From positions 56,900 to 120,899 of the forward strand of contig NZ_LIPP01000032.1 of assembly GCF_001418335.1 (NCBI RefSeq): a DNA stretch of 64,000 nucleotides, written 5' to 3'. Source of the stretch: Streptomyces aurantiacus. GTDB lineage: Bacteria; Actinomycetota; Actinomycetes; Streptomycetales; Streptomycetaceae. This document shows positions 1 through 7,869 of this stretch, piece after piece. The notes beneath the pieces were generated by a model. The model was not told where the DNA came from. It ran no database searches and saw only the letters and a list, made by a program, of their open reading frames with translations. Positions within the stretch are counted from its first letter, which is position 1, and every line of letters begins with the position of its first letter. A program made the position numbers and the translations under genes.

Positions 1-22
1 CCTCCCAGTGCTGACGTACTTC

Positions 23-475
23 TCAGCCGGGCGCGCTCACCCCGTCCTTGGTGACTCGCCGACGGCTGACCTTGAGCTCGCCCTCCTCACGGACGAGGAC
101 GTCCTCGCAGACGCAGCTCATCCGCAACTGCGGTTCGCCTCCCGCCACCGTGCCGATGATGAGCGCGTAACACCGCACGTGCACCGCTCCGTCGGCCGCG
201 GGTTCGACCGCGACCATGCCGTGCCAGTGCCGGCGCACCTCGCCCGCGGCCACCAGTGCCTCGTGGGCGACGCGCGCCGCCCGGGCGAGTGCGGCCCGCC
301 CGACGACGGGTTCGGGCCGGTGTTCGGGGGCGAACTCGCCCTCCTCGGTGAAGGTCAGGGCCCATTCGTCGGCCCTGCCGCTGTCGAGGAGCTGCATGTG
401 GCGGGCGTAGAACTGCTGCACTTCGGCGTAGAGCGCGTCCTGTGCGGGCGCCGCGTCGAGGGTCGTGTCGGTCAT
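23..475 (-). CDS. SnoaL-like (NTF2-fold) polyketide tailoring protein
   Basis: The product is 150 aa. It is a small alpha+beta NTF2/SnoaL-like protein of the type common in aromatic polyketide clusters, where relatives act as cyclases, hydroxylation partners or stereocontrol factors. The start at 475 (MTDTTLD) is preceded by a good ribosome site (GGAAGG); the frame stays open to 529 but without a better start. The N-terminal helix (YAEVQQFYARHMQLLDSG) followed by W-x-x-x-F-T-E-E-G is typical of the fold. It is the last visible gene of a minus-strand tailoring operon with the methyltransferase, cyclase, monooxygenase and SDR to its right. Membership of the fold is fairly clear. The reaction cannot be read from the sequence. 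Confidence 0.7.
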   Translation of the reverse strand: MTDTTLDAAPAQDALYAEVQQFYARHMQLLDSGRADEWALTFTEEGEFAPEHRPEPVVGRAALARAARVAHEALVAAGEVRRHWHGMVAVEPAADGAVHVRCYALIIGTVAGGEPQLRMSCVCEDVLVREEGELKVSRRRVTKDGVSAPG

Positions 476-565
476 GCGGTCCTGCCTTCCTGGTCGGGGT
501 GCCGACGGCTGCGTCGAGCGGGTGTCCACGGTGCGTTTCGAGCAGGTGCCTCCGGCGAGGCGAGG

Positions 566-1660
566 TCAGTTGGGCCTGCACTCCAGAACCGCCCAGTCAC
601 CGACGGCCGGCGTGCAGTCCAGCTCGAATCCGCCGGCGGTGAGCAGTGCCCGCCACTCGTCGAGGTTGCGCTCGCGGCCGCCCATCACCACCAGCATGTC
701 CACGTCCAGGAACTTGGCCGTGTCCCAGACGTTGCCGGGCGCCACGACCTGTTCGAGGACGAGCAGCCGCGCCTCGGAGTCGCCGATGGCCTCGCGTACC
801 CGGCGCAGGATCGCCACGGCCTTGTCGTCGGGCCAGTCGTGCAGCACCGTCTTGAGGACGTACGCGTCGCAGCCTGCCGGGACCGAATCGGTGAAGAAGT
901 CGCCGCCGACGACCTCGACGCGGTCGGCCACCTCACGTTCGGTGAGCAACTCCCCCGCGGTGCCGGTGACCTGGGGCCGGTCGAACAGCACACCCCGCAT
1001 GTCCGGGTTGCGGCGGAGGATCTCGGCGAGGAAGTAGCCGCGGCCGCCGCCGACATCGGCGAGGACCGGGAACCGGGAGAAGTCCACCCGGTCCAGGTAG
1101 AGCCCGCCCAGTCGGCGGCTGATGGTGGTCATGGCGTCGTCGAAGACCGCACCGGCCTCCGGGTGGCCCTGGAGGTACTCCCAGAAGGACATCCCGTTCG
1201 CCGCGTCGAAGCCGGGGCGGCCGGTCCGTGCCGAGTGGAGGATCGACCCGAACGCGCCCCAGAAGAAGCCGGATCCGTCGAGCAGGACGGCGTCGCGCAC
1301 CCCGTCGGGCAGGTCGGTGCGCAGCCCCTCGGCGAGGGGGGTGAGCGCGAACCGCCGTCCGTCGAGCTCCCGGAACACGCCGAGAAGCGCGGCACAGCGC
1401 AGCATCCGGTAGAGCGCGGTCTCGTCGGCGCCCACCGCGTCGGCGAGTTCACCGGCCGTGCGAGGCCCCTTGGCCAGCTGGTCGGCGACGTTCATCTCGG
1501 CCAGCGCGTACACGACCGCGGAGAAGCGCTGGCCGTTGGCGAGGAGCATGAGTCGCTGCCGCAGCGAGATGCCGGACGGGTCGACGAAGGAGTACGCCGC
1601 CGGGGACCCGTCGGTGCTCTCCCGGTGTTCGTCGGCGGTGGCCTGTGTGTCGTGGGTCAT
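566..1660 (-). CDS. SAM-dependent methyltransferase, DnrK/Methyltransf_2 type
   Basis: The product is 364 aa, normal for the aromatic O-methyltransferase family. It has an N-terminal dimerisation/winged-helix region (about residues 25-120) and a C-terminal Rossmann domain with the SAM loop DVGGGRGYF and a late acidic segment VLKTVLHDWPDD. I chose the ATG at 1660 (MTHDTQA) because it lies 5 bp after the upstream cyclase stop; the longer open frame runs through that gene. It probably methylates the tetracyclic aglycone. Within this family both O- and C-methylation occur, so the position and atom are not decided here. Confidence 0.85.
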   Translation of the reverse strand: MTHDTQATADEHRESTDGSPAAYSFVDPSGISLRQRLMLLANGQRFSAVVYALAEMNVADQLAKGPRTAGELADAVGADETALYRMLRCAALLGVFRELDGRRFALTPLAEGLRTDLPDGVRDAVLLDGSGFFWGAFGSILHSARTGRPGFDAANGMSFWEYLQGHPEAGAVFDDAMTTISRRLGGLYLDRVDFSRFPVLADVGGGRGYFLAEILRRNPDMRGVLFDRPQVTGTAGELLTEREVADRVEVVGGDFFTDSVPAGCDAYVLKTVLHDWPDDKAVAILRRVREAIGDSEARLLVLEQVVAPGNVWDTAKFLDVDMLVVMGGRERNLDEWRALLTAGGFELDCTPAVGDWAVLECRPN

Positions 1661-1665
1661 GTCCC

Positions 1666-2451
1666 TCAGCCCTCGTTGTCGTCGATGAAAGCGACCGCGC
1701 GGGTCCAGCCGGCCCCGGCCCCGGCGATCTTCACCGGGAAGCACGAGAGGGTGAAGCCGTGGCGCGGCAGCCGGTCCAGGTTGGCGAGGCGCTCGATCTG
1801 GCAGAACTCCCGGTCGCGCCCGGCGAAGTGGGCGGGCCACAGCACCGACCGGTCCTCGGTCCGCCGGTAGCGGCGCAGGATGTCGCCGAAGGGGGCGTCC
1901 AGGCTGAACGCGTCGGTTCCGATGACCTTCACCCCGAGGTCGAGCAGCAGATGCACCGCGGGTCCGTCGAGGCCGACGAAGTGGGTGAAGTACTTCTCCG
2001 TGCCGGCCCACCGGTCGGCTCCGGTGTGCAGGAGCACGATGTCCAGCGGCGCCGGCTCGACGCCCGTACGGTCCAGTTCGGCTCGTATCCGGTCCGCGCC
2101 GACCACGCCGGGTTCCGCGTCCGTGAGGTCGAGGAGAACGGCGGGGCGGTGGAACCATTCGAGGGGGAGCTCGTCGACGGTGCGCGGTGGTCCCTCACGG
2201 TAGGAGGCGCGGGTGCCGTAGTGGGCGGGCGCGTCGATGTGCGTACCGGTGTGGGTGGTGAGCCGCAGCGTGTCGATGGACAGCAGTTCGCCGTCGTCGA
2301 GGACGCTCGGGTCGAAGTCGATGCCGAAGTGCTCCCGCATCTCATCGGCCATGTGCCGGGCGCCCTCCGCGGGCGTGATCACCTCGTGGGTCACCGGTTC
2401 GGGTTCCCAGCCCCGGGCGTCGACGGGGGACGACAGGTCGACCAGTCTCAT
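1666..2451 (-). CDS. Polyketide cyclase of the kynurenine-formamidase-like family
   Basis: The product is 261 aa. It carries the metal-binding signature of the cyclase/formamidase family, HTGTHIDAPAHYG near residue 70, and an early aspartate in VDLSSPV. Relatives in aromatic PKS clusters (the OxyN/MtmX type) are assigned to late ring closure. The start is ATG 2451, 6 bp after the monooxygenase stop. It sits among a methyltransferase, an FAD monooxygenase and an SDR, which supports a role in aglycone maturation. Which ring it closes is not determined. Confidence 0.8.
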   Translation of the reverse strand: MRLVDLSSPVDARGWEPEPVTHEVITPAEGARHMADEMREHFGIDFDPSVLDDGELLSIDTLRLTTHTGTHIDAPAHYGTRASYREGPPRTVDELPLEWFHRPAVLLDLTDAEPGVVGADRIRAELDRTGVEPAPLDIVLLHTGADRWAGTEKYFTHFVGLDGPAVHLLLDLGVKVIGTDAFSLDAPFGDILRRYRRTEDRSVLWPAHFAGRDREFCQIERLANLDRLPRHGFTLSCFPVKIAGAGAGWTRAVAFIDDNEG

Positions 2452-2457
2452 CGGCGG

Positions 2458-3681
2458 TCACTCTTTCTGCTGGGCGGTGAAGAGATTGCTGGCGACGCGG
2501 ATGCCCGGAGCTCCGAAAGCGATCCGCCGGGTGAACTTGGCGCCGATCGGTGTGTGCATGACGACACGGGCGAGCTTGGGGCGCAGGAAGGTGGCCAGGC
2601 TGTCGGCGGAGAGCATCATCCGGCTCTGGACGGCCTGGAACTTCATCACCGCGTTGATGTGCGGCCGGCGGATCTCCTCGAACTCACGCAGTCGTGCGGC
2701 GCTCGTGTCGCCGTCCGTGACGGCGGCGAGCAGGATCGGGTGGAGCAGGGCCGCGTCCTGCACGGCGAGGTTGATGCCCTGGGCGCCGAGCGGACCGTGG
2801 GTGTGCGCGGCGTCGCCGATGAGGACGAGTCCGTCGTCGGTCCAGCGCTGGGCGGACGCGCCGAACACGTCGAGCAACGAGACGTCGGCGAAGCTGCGCA
2901 GGGCCTGCTCCACCCGGTCCGCGAACTGTGGGGTCGCGGTCGAGATGCGTCGGCGCACCTCCCCGATGCCCAGCGGGGCGAGCCGTTTCCACTCCCCCTT
3001 GGGCAGGGTCCAGCCCATCTGGAGGGCGCCCGGGTGCGAGTCGTACGCGAGCACGGGGTTGCCGCCCGCGCGGTTCACCATGACCTCGCCGAGGCGCTCC
3101 TCGCCGGGCAGCCGGAACCAGACCACGTCCTGGTCGAAGACGTCCTGGCGGACGTGGTCGATGCCCGCGAGCCGGCGGACCTGCGAGTGGCGTCCGTCGG
3201 CCGCGACCACGCAGGCGGCCCGCACGGTGTGCGTCAGGTCCTGGGCGCCGGCCCGGACGCCGCGGCACCTCCCGCCCTCGCGGACCAGGCCGTTCACCCG
3301 TGCCACGAGGTAGCGGAAACCCGGGAAGTCCTGGCATCTGTCGAGGAGTTCGGCGAGGAGGTGATCCTGCGGCAGGCTGAGCAGATAGTTGTACGGCGGC
3401 GGCAGCTTCCGGTAGTCGAACGACATCAGCACCCGGCCGTGCTCGACGAGCCGGAACCGTTCCAGAACGTGCGCGCCGCGGTCCGTCGCGCTCTGCAGGA
3501 CGCCGAGCTCGTCGAGCACGGCGAGGCCGCCGGGCTGCAGGATCTCGCCGCGGTACTCACGGTTGAGGGAGGAGCTGCGTTCCACGACGGTGACGCGTAC
3601 TCCCGACCGCAGCAGCAGGAGGGCGAGGGTCATGCCCGCCGGTCCGCCGCCGACCACACAGACGTCCGTTGACTCTTCCAT
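2458..3681 (-). CDS. Group A FAD-dependent aromatic monooxygenase
   Basis: The product is 407 aa, of the p-hydroxybenzoate-hydroxylase fold. It shows the N-terminal dinucleotide motif VVGGGPAGMTLALLL, the middle DG motif VVAADGRHSQVRRLAG, and the GD motif LIGDAAHTHGPLGAQGINLAV near residue 290. It ends at about 400 aa, so it lacks the C-terminal thioredoxin-like domain of longer PgaE/RdmE enzymes. An AGGAGA ribosome site precedes ATG 3681. It likely hydroxylates or oxidises a ring of the tetracyclic intermediate using NAD(P)H and oxygen. Confidence 0.88.
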   Translation of the reverse strand: MEESTDVCVVGGGPAGMTLALLLLRSGVRVTVVERSSSLNREYRGEILQPGGLAVLDELGVLQSATDRGAHVLERFRLVEHGRVLMSFDYRKLPPPYNYLLSLPQDHLLAELLDRCQDFPGFRYLVARVNGLVREGGRCRGVRAGAQDLTHTVRAACVVAADGRHSQVRRLAGIDHVRQDVFDQDVVWFRLPGEERLGEVMVNRAGGNPVLAYDSHPGALQMGWTLPKGEWKRLAPLGIGEVRRRISTATPQFADRVEQALRSFADVSLLDVFGASAQRWTDDGLVLIGDAAHTHGPLGAQGINLAVQDAALLHPILLAAVTDGDTSAARLREFEEIRRPHINAVMKFQAVQSRMMLSADSLATFLRPKLARVVMHTPIGAKFTRRIAFGAPGIRVASNLFTAQQKE

Positions 3682-3693
3682 CTCTGTCTCCTG

Positions 3694-4473
3694 TCAGGCC
3701 AGCAGGCCGAGGCCGCCGTCGGCCGAGACCACCTGACCGGTGATCCACTGGGCTTCGGGCAGGCAGAGCAGCGCCACGGCGTCCGCGACGTCCCCGGGGG
3801 TGGCGAGCCGCCCCGCGGGAGTGCGCGCACCGATGGCTCGGGCCACCTCCGGGCGTGTGGTCCCCGCCCCCTTGTCGATCTTGGATGCGGAGACCGCGTT
3901 GACCGTCACTCCCCGGCCCGCCAGTTCCACGGCCACGAACCGGACCAGGCTCTCCAGAGCGGCTTTGGCCACCCCCAGGCTGACCAGGTGGGGGGCCACG
4001 CCGCGGGCGACACTCGCCGACACGACGATGATCCGGCCGCCCTCGGGCATCAGGTCCGCGGCCGGTCCCGCCGACGCCGCGAGCGGCACGAGCGCGCTCG
4101 CCGTGTCGGCGTACACGTCGGTCAGGCGCATGCCGAGCGTCGGCATGGGGTGCGCCGAGGCGACCGAGTGGACGAGGACGTCGAGGCGGCCGTGGCGCTC
4201 ACGCACCTCGCGCATCAGCTCGGGCAGGGTCGAGGCGCGGCGTGCGTCGCCGCGCACGGTGGTGAGGCTTCCCGGGGCGTCCGACAGGTCGGCGAGGAGT
4301 GCCTCGGCGTCCGGCACCGAATGGGCGTAGGTGGCGATGACGTCGCAGCCGGACGCGGCGAGTTTCTCGGTGACGGCGCGACCGACGCCGCGGGTGCCTC
4401 CGACGACGAGGGCGCTCTTGCCCTTCAGGCCCGGCAGTGGCTGCACTTCGCTGCTCATGTGCGGTTTCGGCAC
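3694..4473 (-). CDS. SDR, FabL-like, with catalytic Tyr replaced
   Basis: The product is 259 aa. It is a short-chain dehydrogenase with nucleotide motif VVGGTRGVGRAVTE. The active-site block reads SASVARGVAPHLVSLGVAKA. Its layout follows bacterial FabL enoyl-ACP reductases (Tyr-x6-Lys), but the residue seven before the lysine is Leu, and the Tyr-x3-Lys position is also Leu. No tyrosine is available in the usual places. GTG 4473 is chosen for its GAGGGGAA ribosome site; ATG 4458 is the alternative. It is the first gene of the minus-strand tailoring operon. It may be a ketoreductase or cyclase-like protein using another acid, or a non-catalytic member. Confidence 0.8.
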   Translation of the reverse strand: MPKPHMSSEVQPLPGLKGKSALVVGGTRGVGRAVTEKLAASGCDVIATYAHSVPDAEALLADLSDAPGSLTTVRGDARRASTLPELMREVRERHGRLDVLVHSVASAHPMPTLGMRLTDVYADTASALVPLAASAGPAADLMPEGGRIIVVSASVARGVAPHLVSLGVAKAALESLVRFVAVELAGRGVTVNAVSASKIDKGAGTTRPEVARAIGARTPAGRLATPGDVADAVALLCLPEAQWITGQVVSADGGLGLLA

Positions 4474-4737
4474 GGTGCTCTTCCCCTCGGTGTCCGGGCC
4501 ACCGCGGGCCGCTCGCCATGCGGGGCCCGGCGGTTGAGTCGAGTCCCGTCACCGTGCCGCAGGACGGTCGATCGCTGCTGGAGCGGGGCCGGAGCGTACG
4601 GAGAGGTGGTCCTCGTGCGCGGGGCCGGACCGCCGGCCGCGCGGTCCGTGGCCGGTGCGGGCTGTGGGCGGACGGGCTGTGGGCGGTTTCGACCAGGGGT
4701 CCAGTTGCGGTCCAGGGCGGTTGCCGATGCTTCGGTC
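4474..4737. promoter_or_regulatory. Divergent promoter region with SARP-type heptamer pair
   Basis: These 264 bp lie between the SDR operon (minus) and the methyltransferase (plus). GGTCCAG occurs at 4698-4704 and 4709-4715, which is a 7-bp direct repeat with a 4-bp spacer (11-bp period), the geometry of SARP sites. The second repeat ends 22 bp before ATG 4738. No ribosome site is visible, so the plus-strand mRNA may be leaderless. A separate 14-bp direct repeat (CGGGCTGTGGGCGG) lies at 4658-4671 and 4673-4686 with a 15-bp period. Its role is unknown. Confidence 0.55.
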
Positions 4738-5775
4738 ATGACAGCTCCCGCTCTCGAAGCCGTGACGAACCTCCGCCGACTCGCCCTCGCCGCCGGCCAC
4801 GCGGCCGCCCTCCGCGCCGCGGCGCAGCTGGGTGTCGCCGACGCGCTCGGCGAGGAACCCGCCTCCGCCGCCGAGCTGGCACACGCGGTCAACGCCGAAT
4901 CCGGCACGCTGGACCGGCTGTTGCGCGCACTCAGCTCACAGGGCGTCTTCGCCGCCCAGGGCGGCGGCTACGCGCACACGGCGGTCTCGCGCCTGCTGCG
5001 TACCGACACCCCGCGCAGCCTGCGCGACATGGTCCTGTGGGCCACCGAACCCTGGACGTGGACCGTGTGGCCGCGCCTGGCCGACGCCGTGCGCACCGGC
5101 AAGGGCGGTTTCGCCGAGGTGCACGGCAAGGACTTCTTCACCTACCTCTACGAGGACGCGCCGGAATCCGCCGAGGTCTTCAACCGGGCCATGACGCAGG
5201 CCAGCCGGCTCTCCTCGGCGGCGATCGCGGCGGCGCTCGACCTGCGCGGCGAACTCACCGTGGTGGACGTCGCGGGCGGCCACGGCGACCTCATCGCGAC
5301 GGTCCTGGAGCGCGACCCGTCGCTCCGGGGCGCCCTGTTCGATCTGCCGGGTGTACTCACCGACGTCGACCCGCGGCTGCGGGACGACGGTGCGCTCGGC
5401 GACCGCTGCCGGCTGGTGGCGGGCGACTGCCGCGAGTCGGTGCCGGTCGAGGCCGACGTCTTCATCCTCAAGAACGTCCTGGAGTGGGACGACGCCAACA
5501 CCGTGGCCGCGCTGCGCAATGTGGCCACCTCCGCCCGCCCCGGTGGACGGGTCGTCGTGGTGGAGAACCTGGTCGACGGGAGCCCGGAGACCGGCTTCAC
5601 CACGGCGATGGACCTCCTGCTGCTGCTCAACGTCGACGGCAGGAAGCATCTGCGGCAGAGTCTGCTGCGCCTGGTGCAGGAGGCGGGCCTCACCGTGACC
5701 GACGTGCGGCCGGTGGGCCCTTATCTGCACATGATCGACAGTCGGGTGCCCGAGCGACCCGGAGACACCGGCTGA
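4738..5775 (+). CDS. SAM-dependent methyltransferase, DnrK/Methyltransf_2 type
   Basis: The product is 345 aa. The N-terminal dimerisation region begins MTAPALEAVTNL. The SAM loop is DVAGGHGDL near residue 180, followed by LFDLPGVL and a late ILKNVLEWDD segment. It is a second aglycone methyltransferase candidate, distinct from the 566-1660 gene. It stands alone on the plus strand between the divergent promoter and a convergent terminator. The start codon has no Shine-Dalgarno sequence, which fits a leaderless transcript from the SARP-type repeats just upstream. The atom methylated is unknown. Confidence 0.85.
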   Translation: MTAPALEAVTNLRRLALAAGHAAALRAAAQLGVADALGEEPASAAELAHAVNAESGTLDRLLRALSSQGVFAAQGGGYAHTAVSRLLRTDTPRSLRDMVLWATEPWTWTVWPRLADAVRTGKGGFAEVHGKDFFTYLYEDAPESAEVFNRAMTQASRLSSAAIAAALDLRGELTVVDVAGGHGDLIATVLERDPSLRGALFDLPGVLTDVDPRLRDDGALGDRCRLVAGDCRESVPVEADVFILKNVLEWDDANTVAALRNVATSARPGGRVVVVENLVDGSPETGFTTAMDLLLLLNVDGRKHLRQSLLRLVQEAGLTVTDVRPVGPYLHMIDSRVPERPGDTG

Positions 5776-5803
5776 CAGTGCCGGGACACGGATCGTCGCC
5801 TCC

Positions 5804-5826
5804 GTCCGGGGTCCCGCCCCCCGGAC
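5804..5826. terminator. Hairpin between convergent genes
   Basis: GTCCGGGG at 5804-5811 pairs with CCCCGGAC at 5819-5826 across a 7-nt loop. It lies in the 97-bp gap between the ends of the methyltransferase (plus) and the SARP gene (minus), so it could stop both transcripts. There is no T-tract, as is common in Streptomyces. Confidence 0.55.
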
Positions 5827-5872
5827 GAACGCGCCCGAACCGACTCGCCTGCTGTCCCGCCTGGTTACGTGT

Positions 5873-6685
5873 TCACCGGGAGGCGCCGGACGCGACGCGG
5901 TCGAGGATCGCCAGCGAGTCCGCCATGGGATCGAAACAGAGCATCGCCTGCTGGAGACCCCGTATCCGCGGGGACGGCTCCAGGCCCAGGTCCGTCACCA
6001 GCCGGTGCCGGTACTCGTGGAACGAGTCGAGTGCGGCGGACAGCCGGCCGGCCCGGAACAGGGCCAGCATGTGCTTGACGCGGATCCCCTCGTGAAGGGG
6101 GTAACTGCCCACCAGAACGGTCAGTTCGCCCTGCACCTCACGGTGCCGGCCGAGCCGCAGGTTGGCCTCGATCCGCATTTCCGTCGCCGCCAGACGGCTC
6201 TCCTCCAGCCCGCAGATCTGCGGGTACAGCAGCGGTCCGGGACGCACGTCGCTCAGCGGGGCGCCGCGCCACAGTTCGAGGGCACGCGAGAACAGTTCCT
6301 CGGCCCGCTCGTTGTCGCCCTGCTCCAGGTGCTTCTGGCCCTGCTCGGCCAGCGTCTCGTACGCGCTGAGGTCGTGTTCGGTGTGGTCCGCCTGCAGCAG
6401 GTACCCCGGCACGCGCGTGACGAGCGCGTCCGCCGGGGACCCGCCACCCGCGGGTGAGATGTCGCGGAACATGCGGCGCAGCTGCAGAACGTACGTCTGG
6501 AGCGTCGTGGACGCGCTGCGCGGTGGGCGCTCGTCCCAGAGCTCCTGGATCAGCGATGCCGTGGACACCGCACGGCCGGGCTCAAGCATCAGCATCGCCA
6601 GGACGCTGCGTGGCTTGGGTGCCGTCAGGATTTCCGCCACTTCGACATCGTTGATTGTTAAAGTGCCGAGAACGCCGAGCTTCAT
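5873..6685 (-). CDS. SARP-family pathway activator (small)
   Basis: The product is 270 aa, the size of DnrI/ActII-ORF4 regulators. The N-terminal OmpR-type winged helix (about residues 1-95: MKLGVLGTLTIND, then PRSVLAMLMLEPGRAVS and LQTYVLQLRRMF) is followed by a bacterial transcriptional activation domain (about 100-250, YETLAEQGQKHLEQGDNERAEELF). I prefer ATG 6685 to the upstream start at 6730 because SARP proteins begin just before the first beta strand. The 194 bp upstream are unusually AT-rich for this window and include a possible minus-strand -10 (TAATCT) about 75 bp before the start. It probably activates the operons that carry 11-bp-period heptamer repeats. Confidence 0.88.
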   Translation of the reverse strand: MKLGVLGTLTINDVEVAEILTAPKPRSVLAMLMLEPGRAVSTASLIQELWDERPPRSASTTLQTYVLQLRRMFRDISPAGGGSPADALVTRVPGYLLQADHTEHDLSAYETLAEQGQKHLEQGDNERAEELFSRALELWRGAPLSDVRPGPLLYPQICGLEESRLAATEMRIEANLRLGRHREVQGELTVLVGSYPLHEGIRVKHMLALFRAGRLSAALDSFHEYRHRLVTDLGLEPSPRIRGLQQAMLCFDPMADSLAILDRVASGASR

Positions 6686-6879
6686 CTTGCTACCCCCAGG
6701 ATGGCCAAGAACAACTACCCCCGCAGTCACTGCTGCTAAGGCAATCCGAGTCGACTTAGATTATCACGGGACGATGATGAATCCGCATCTTGTCCATGTC
6801 TTTGCGTTCGACACGCACAGCTGAATATGGCTCGCCCGCATTACACCGGCTGCACACTTGCGGAATGAACACCGCCTTT

Positions 6880-7869
6880 TTATGCCGACACCCCCTTTCC
6901 TTGCCCGGCACTTGGACCGATACGCCACTCCGGGTGGTCCGCATACCAGCGGACCGTCCCGGCCAGGCCCTCGCCGAAGGGGACCCTCGGGGCGAAGCCG
7001 AGCGCGCGCAACTTGCTGTCGTCGAGGCTGTAGCGGCGGTCGTGGCCCTTGCGGTCCGCGACGTACTCGACCATGTCCCAGTCACGGCCGCACGCGCTCA
7101 GGAGGCGTTCCGTCAGTTCACGGTTGGTCAGTTCGGCGGTGCCGGCCACGTGGTAGACCTCGCCCGGCGCCCCACGCTCGGCGACGAGCTGCACGCCGCG
7201 GCAGTGGTCCTCGACGTGTACCCAGTCGCGTACGTTGCTCCCGTCCCCGTAGAGCGGCACCTTCCGGCCCGCCAGCAACCGGGTGATGAAGAGCGGGACG
7301 ACCTTCTCGGGGTACTGCCGGGGGCCGTAGTTGTTGCCGCACCGGGTGATCGACACGGGCAGGCCGTGGGTGACCGCGTAGGCGCGGGCCACCATGTCAC
7401 CGCCGGCCTTGGACGCCGCATACGGCGAACGGGGCCGGAGCGCGGCGTCCTCGTCCCACGATCCGGAATCGATGGTGCCGTATACCTCGTCCGTGGAGAT
7501 TTGCACGATGCGCGAGGTGCCGGCCTCCAAACAGGCCTGCAGCAGGGCCTGAACACCGAGCACATTCGTCCGTACGAAATCCGCGGAGCCGGCGATGGAC
7601 CGGTCGACGTGCGATTCCGCCGCGAAATTTATGACCACGTCATGGCCGGGTACCACTTTAGCCAGCAGTTCGGGATCGCACAGGTCGCCCCAGACGAGTT
7701 CACAATCCGTGCCCGCCAGATTGGCCGGGTTTCCGGCATAGGTGAGCTTATCGAGAACTGTCACCTCAGCACCGACATAAGCGGAATATTCGCCCGCCAG
7801 GACAGCACGTACATAGTGCGAGCCGATGAATCCGGCGCCGCCCGTGACAAGGATCCGTGGGCCGCTCAT
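6880..7869 (-). CDS. rmlB: dTDP-glucose 4,6-dehydratase
   Basis: The product is 329 aa. It is an extended SDR with NAD motif TGGAGFIGSHYVR, the active-site pair in QISTDEVYG, and YAASK (Tyr-x3-Lys). It converts dTDP-glucose to dTDP-4-keto-6-deoxyglucose, the branch point for both deoxysugars of the pathway. ATG 7869 overlaps the RmlA stop by 4 bp. It is the last gene of the KS-to-RmlB operon, so sugar activation is co-expressed with the minimal PKS. Confidence 0.94.
   Translation of the reverse strand: MSGPRILVTGGAGFIGSHYVRAVLAGEYSAYVGAEVTVLDKLTYAGNPANLAGTDCELVWGDLCDPELLAKVVPGHDVVINFAAESHVDRSIAGSADFVRTNVLGVQALLQACLEAGTSRIVQISTDEVYGTIDSGSWDEDAALRPRSPYAASKAGGDMVARAYAVTHGLPVSITRCGNNYGPRQYPEKVVPLFITRLLAGRKVPLYGDGSNVRDWVHVEDHCRGVQLVAERGAPGEVYHVAGTAELTNRELTERLLSACGRDWDMVEYVADRKGHDRRYSLDDSKLRALGFAPRVPFGEGLAGTVRWYADHPEWRIGPSAGQGKGVSA

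Noticed and set aside
1645-3672. A 675-aa open frame on the plus strand
   Set aside because: Antisense to the cyclase and monooxygenase genes, which carry clear motifs.
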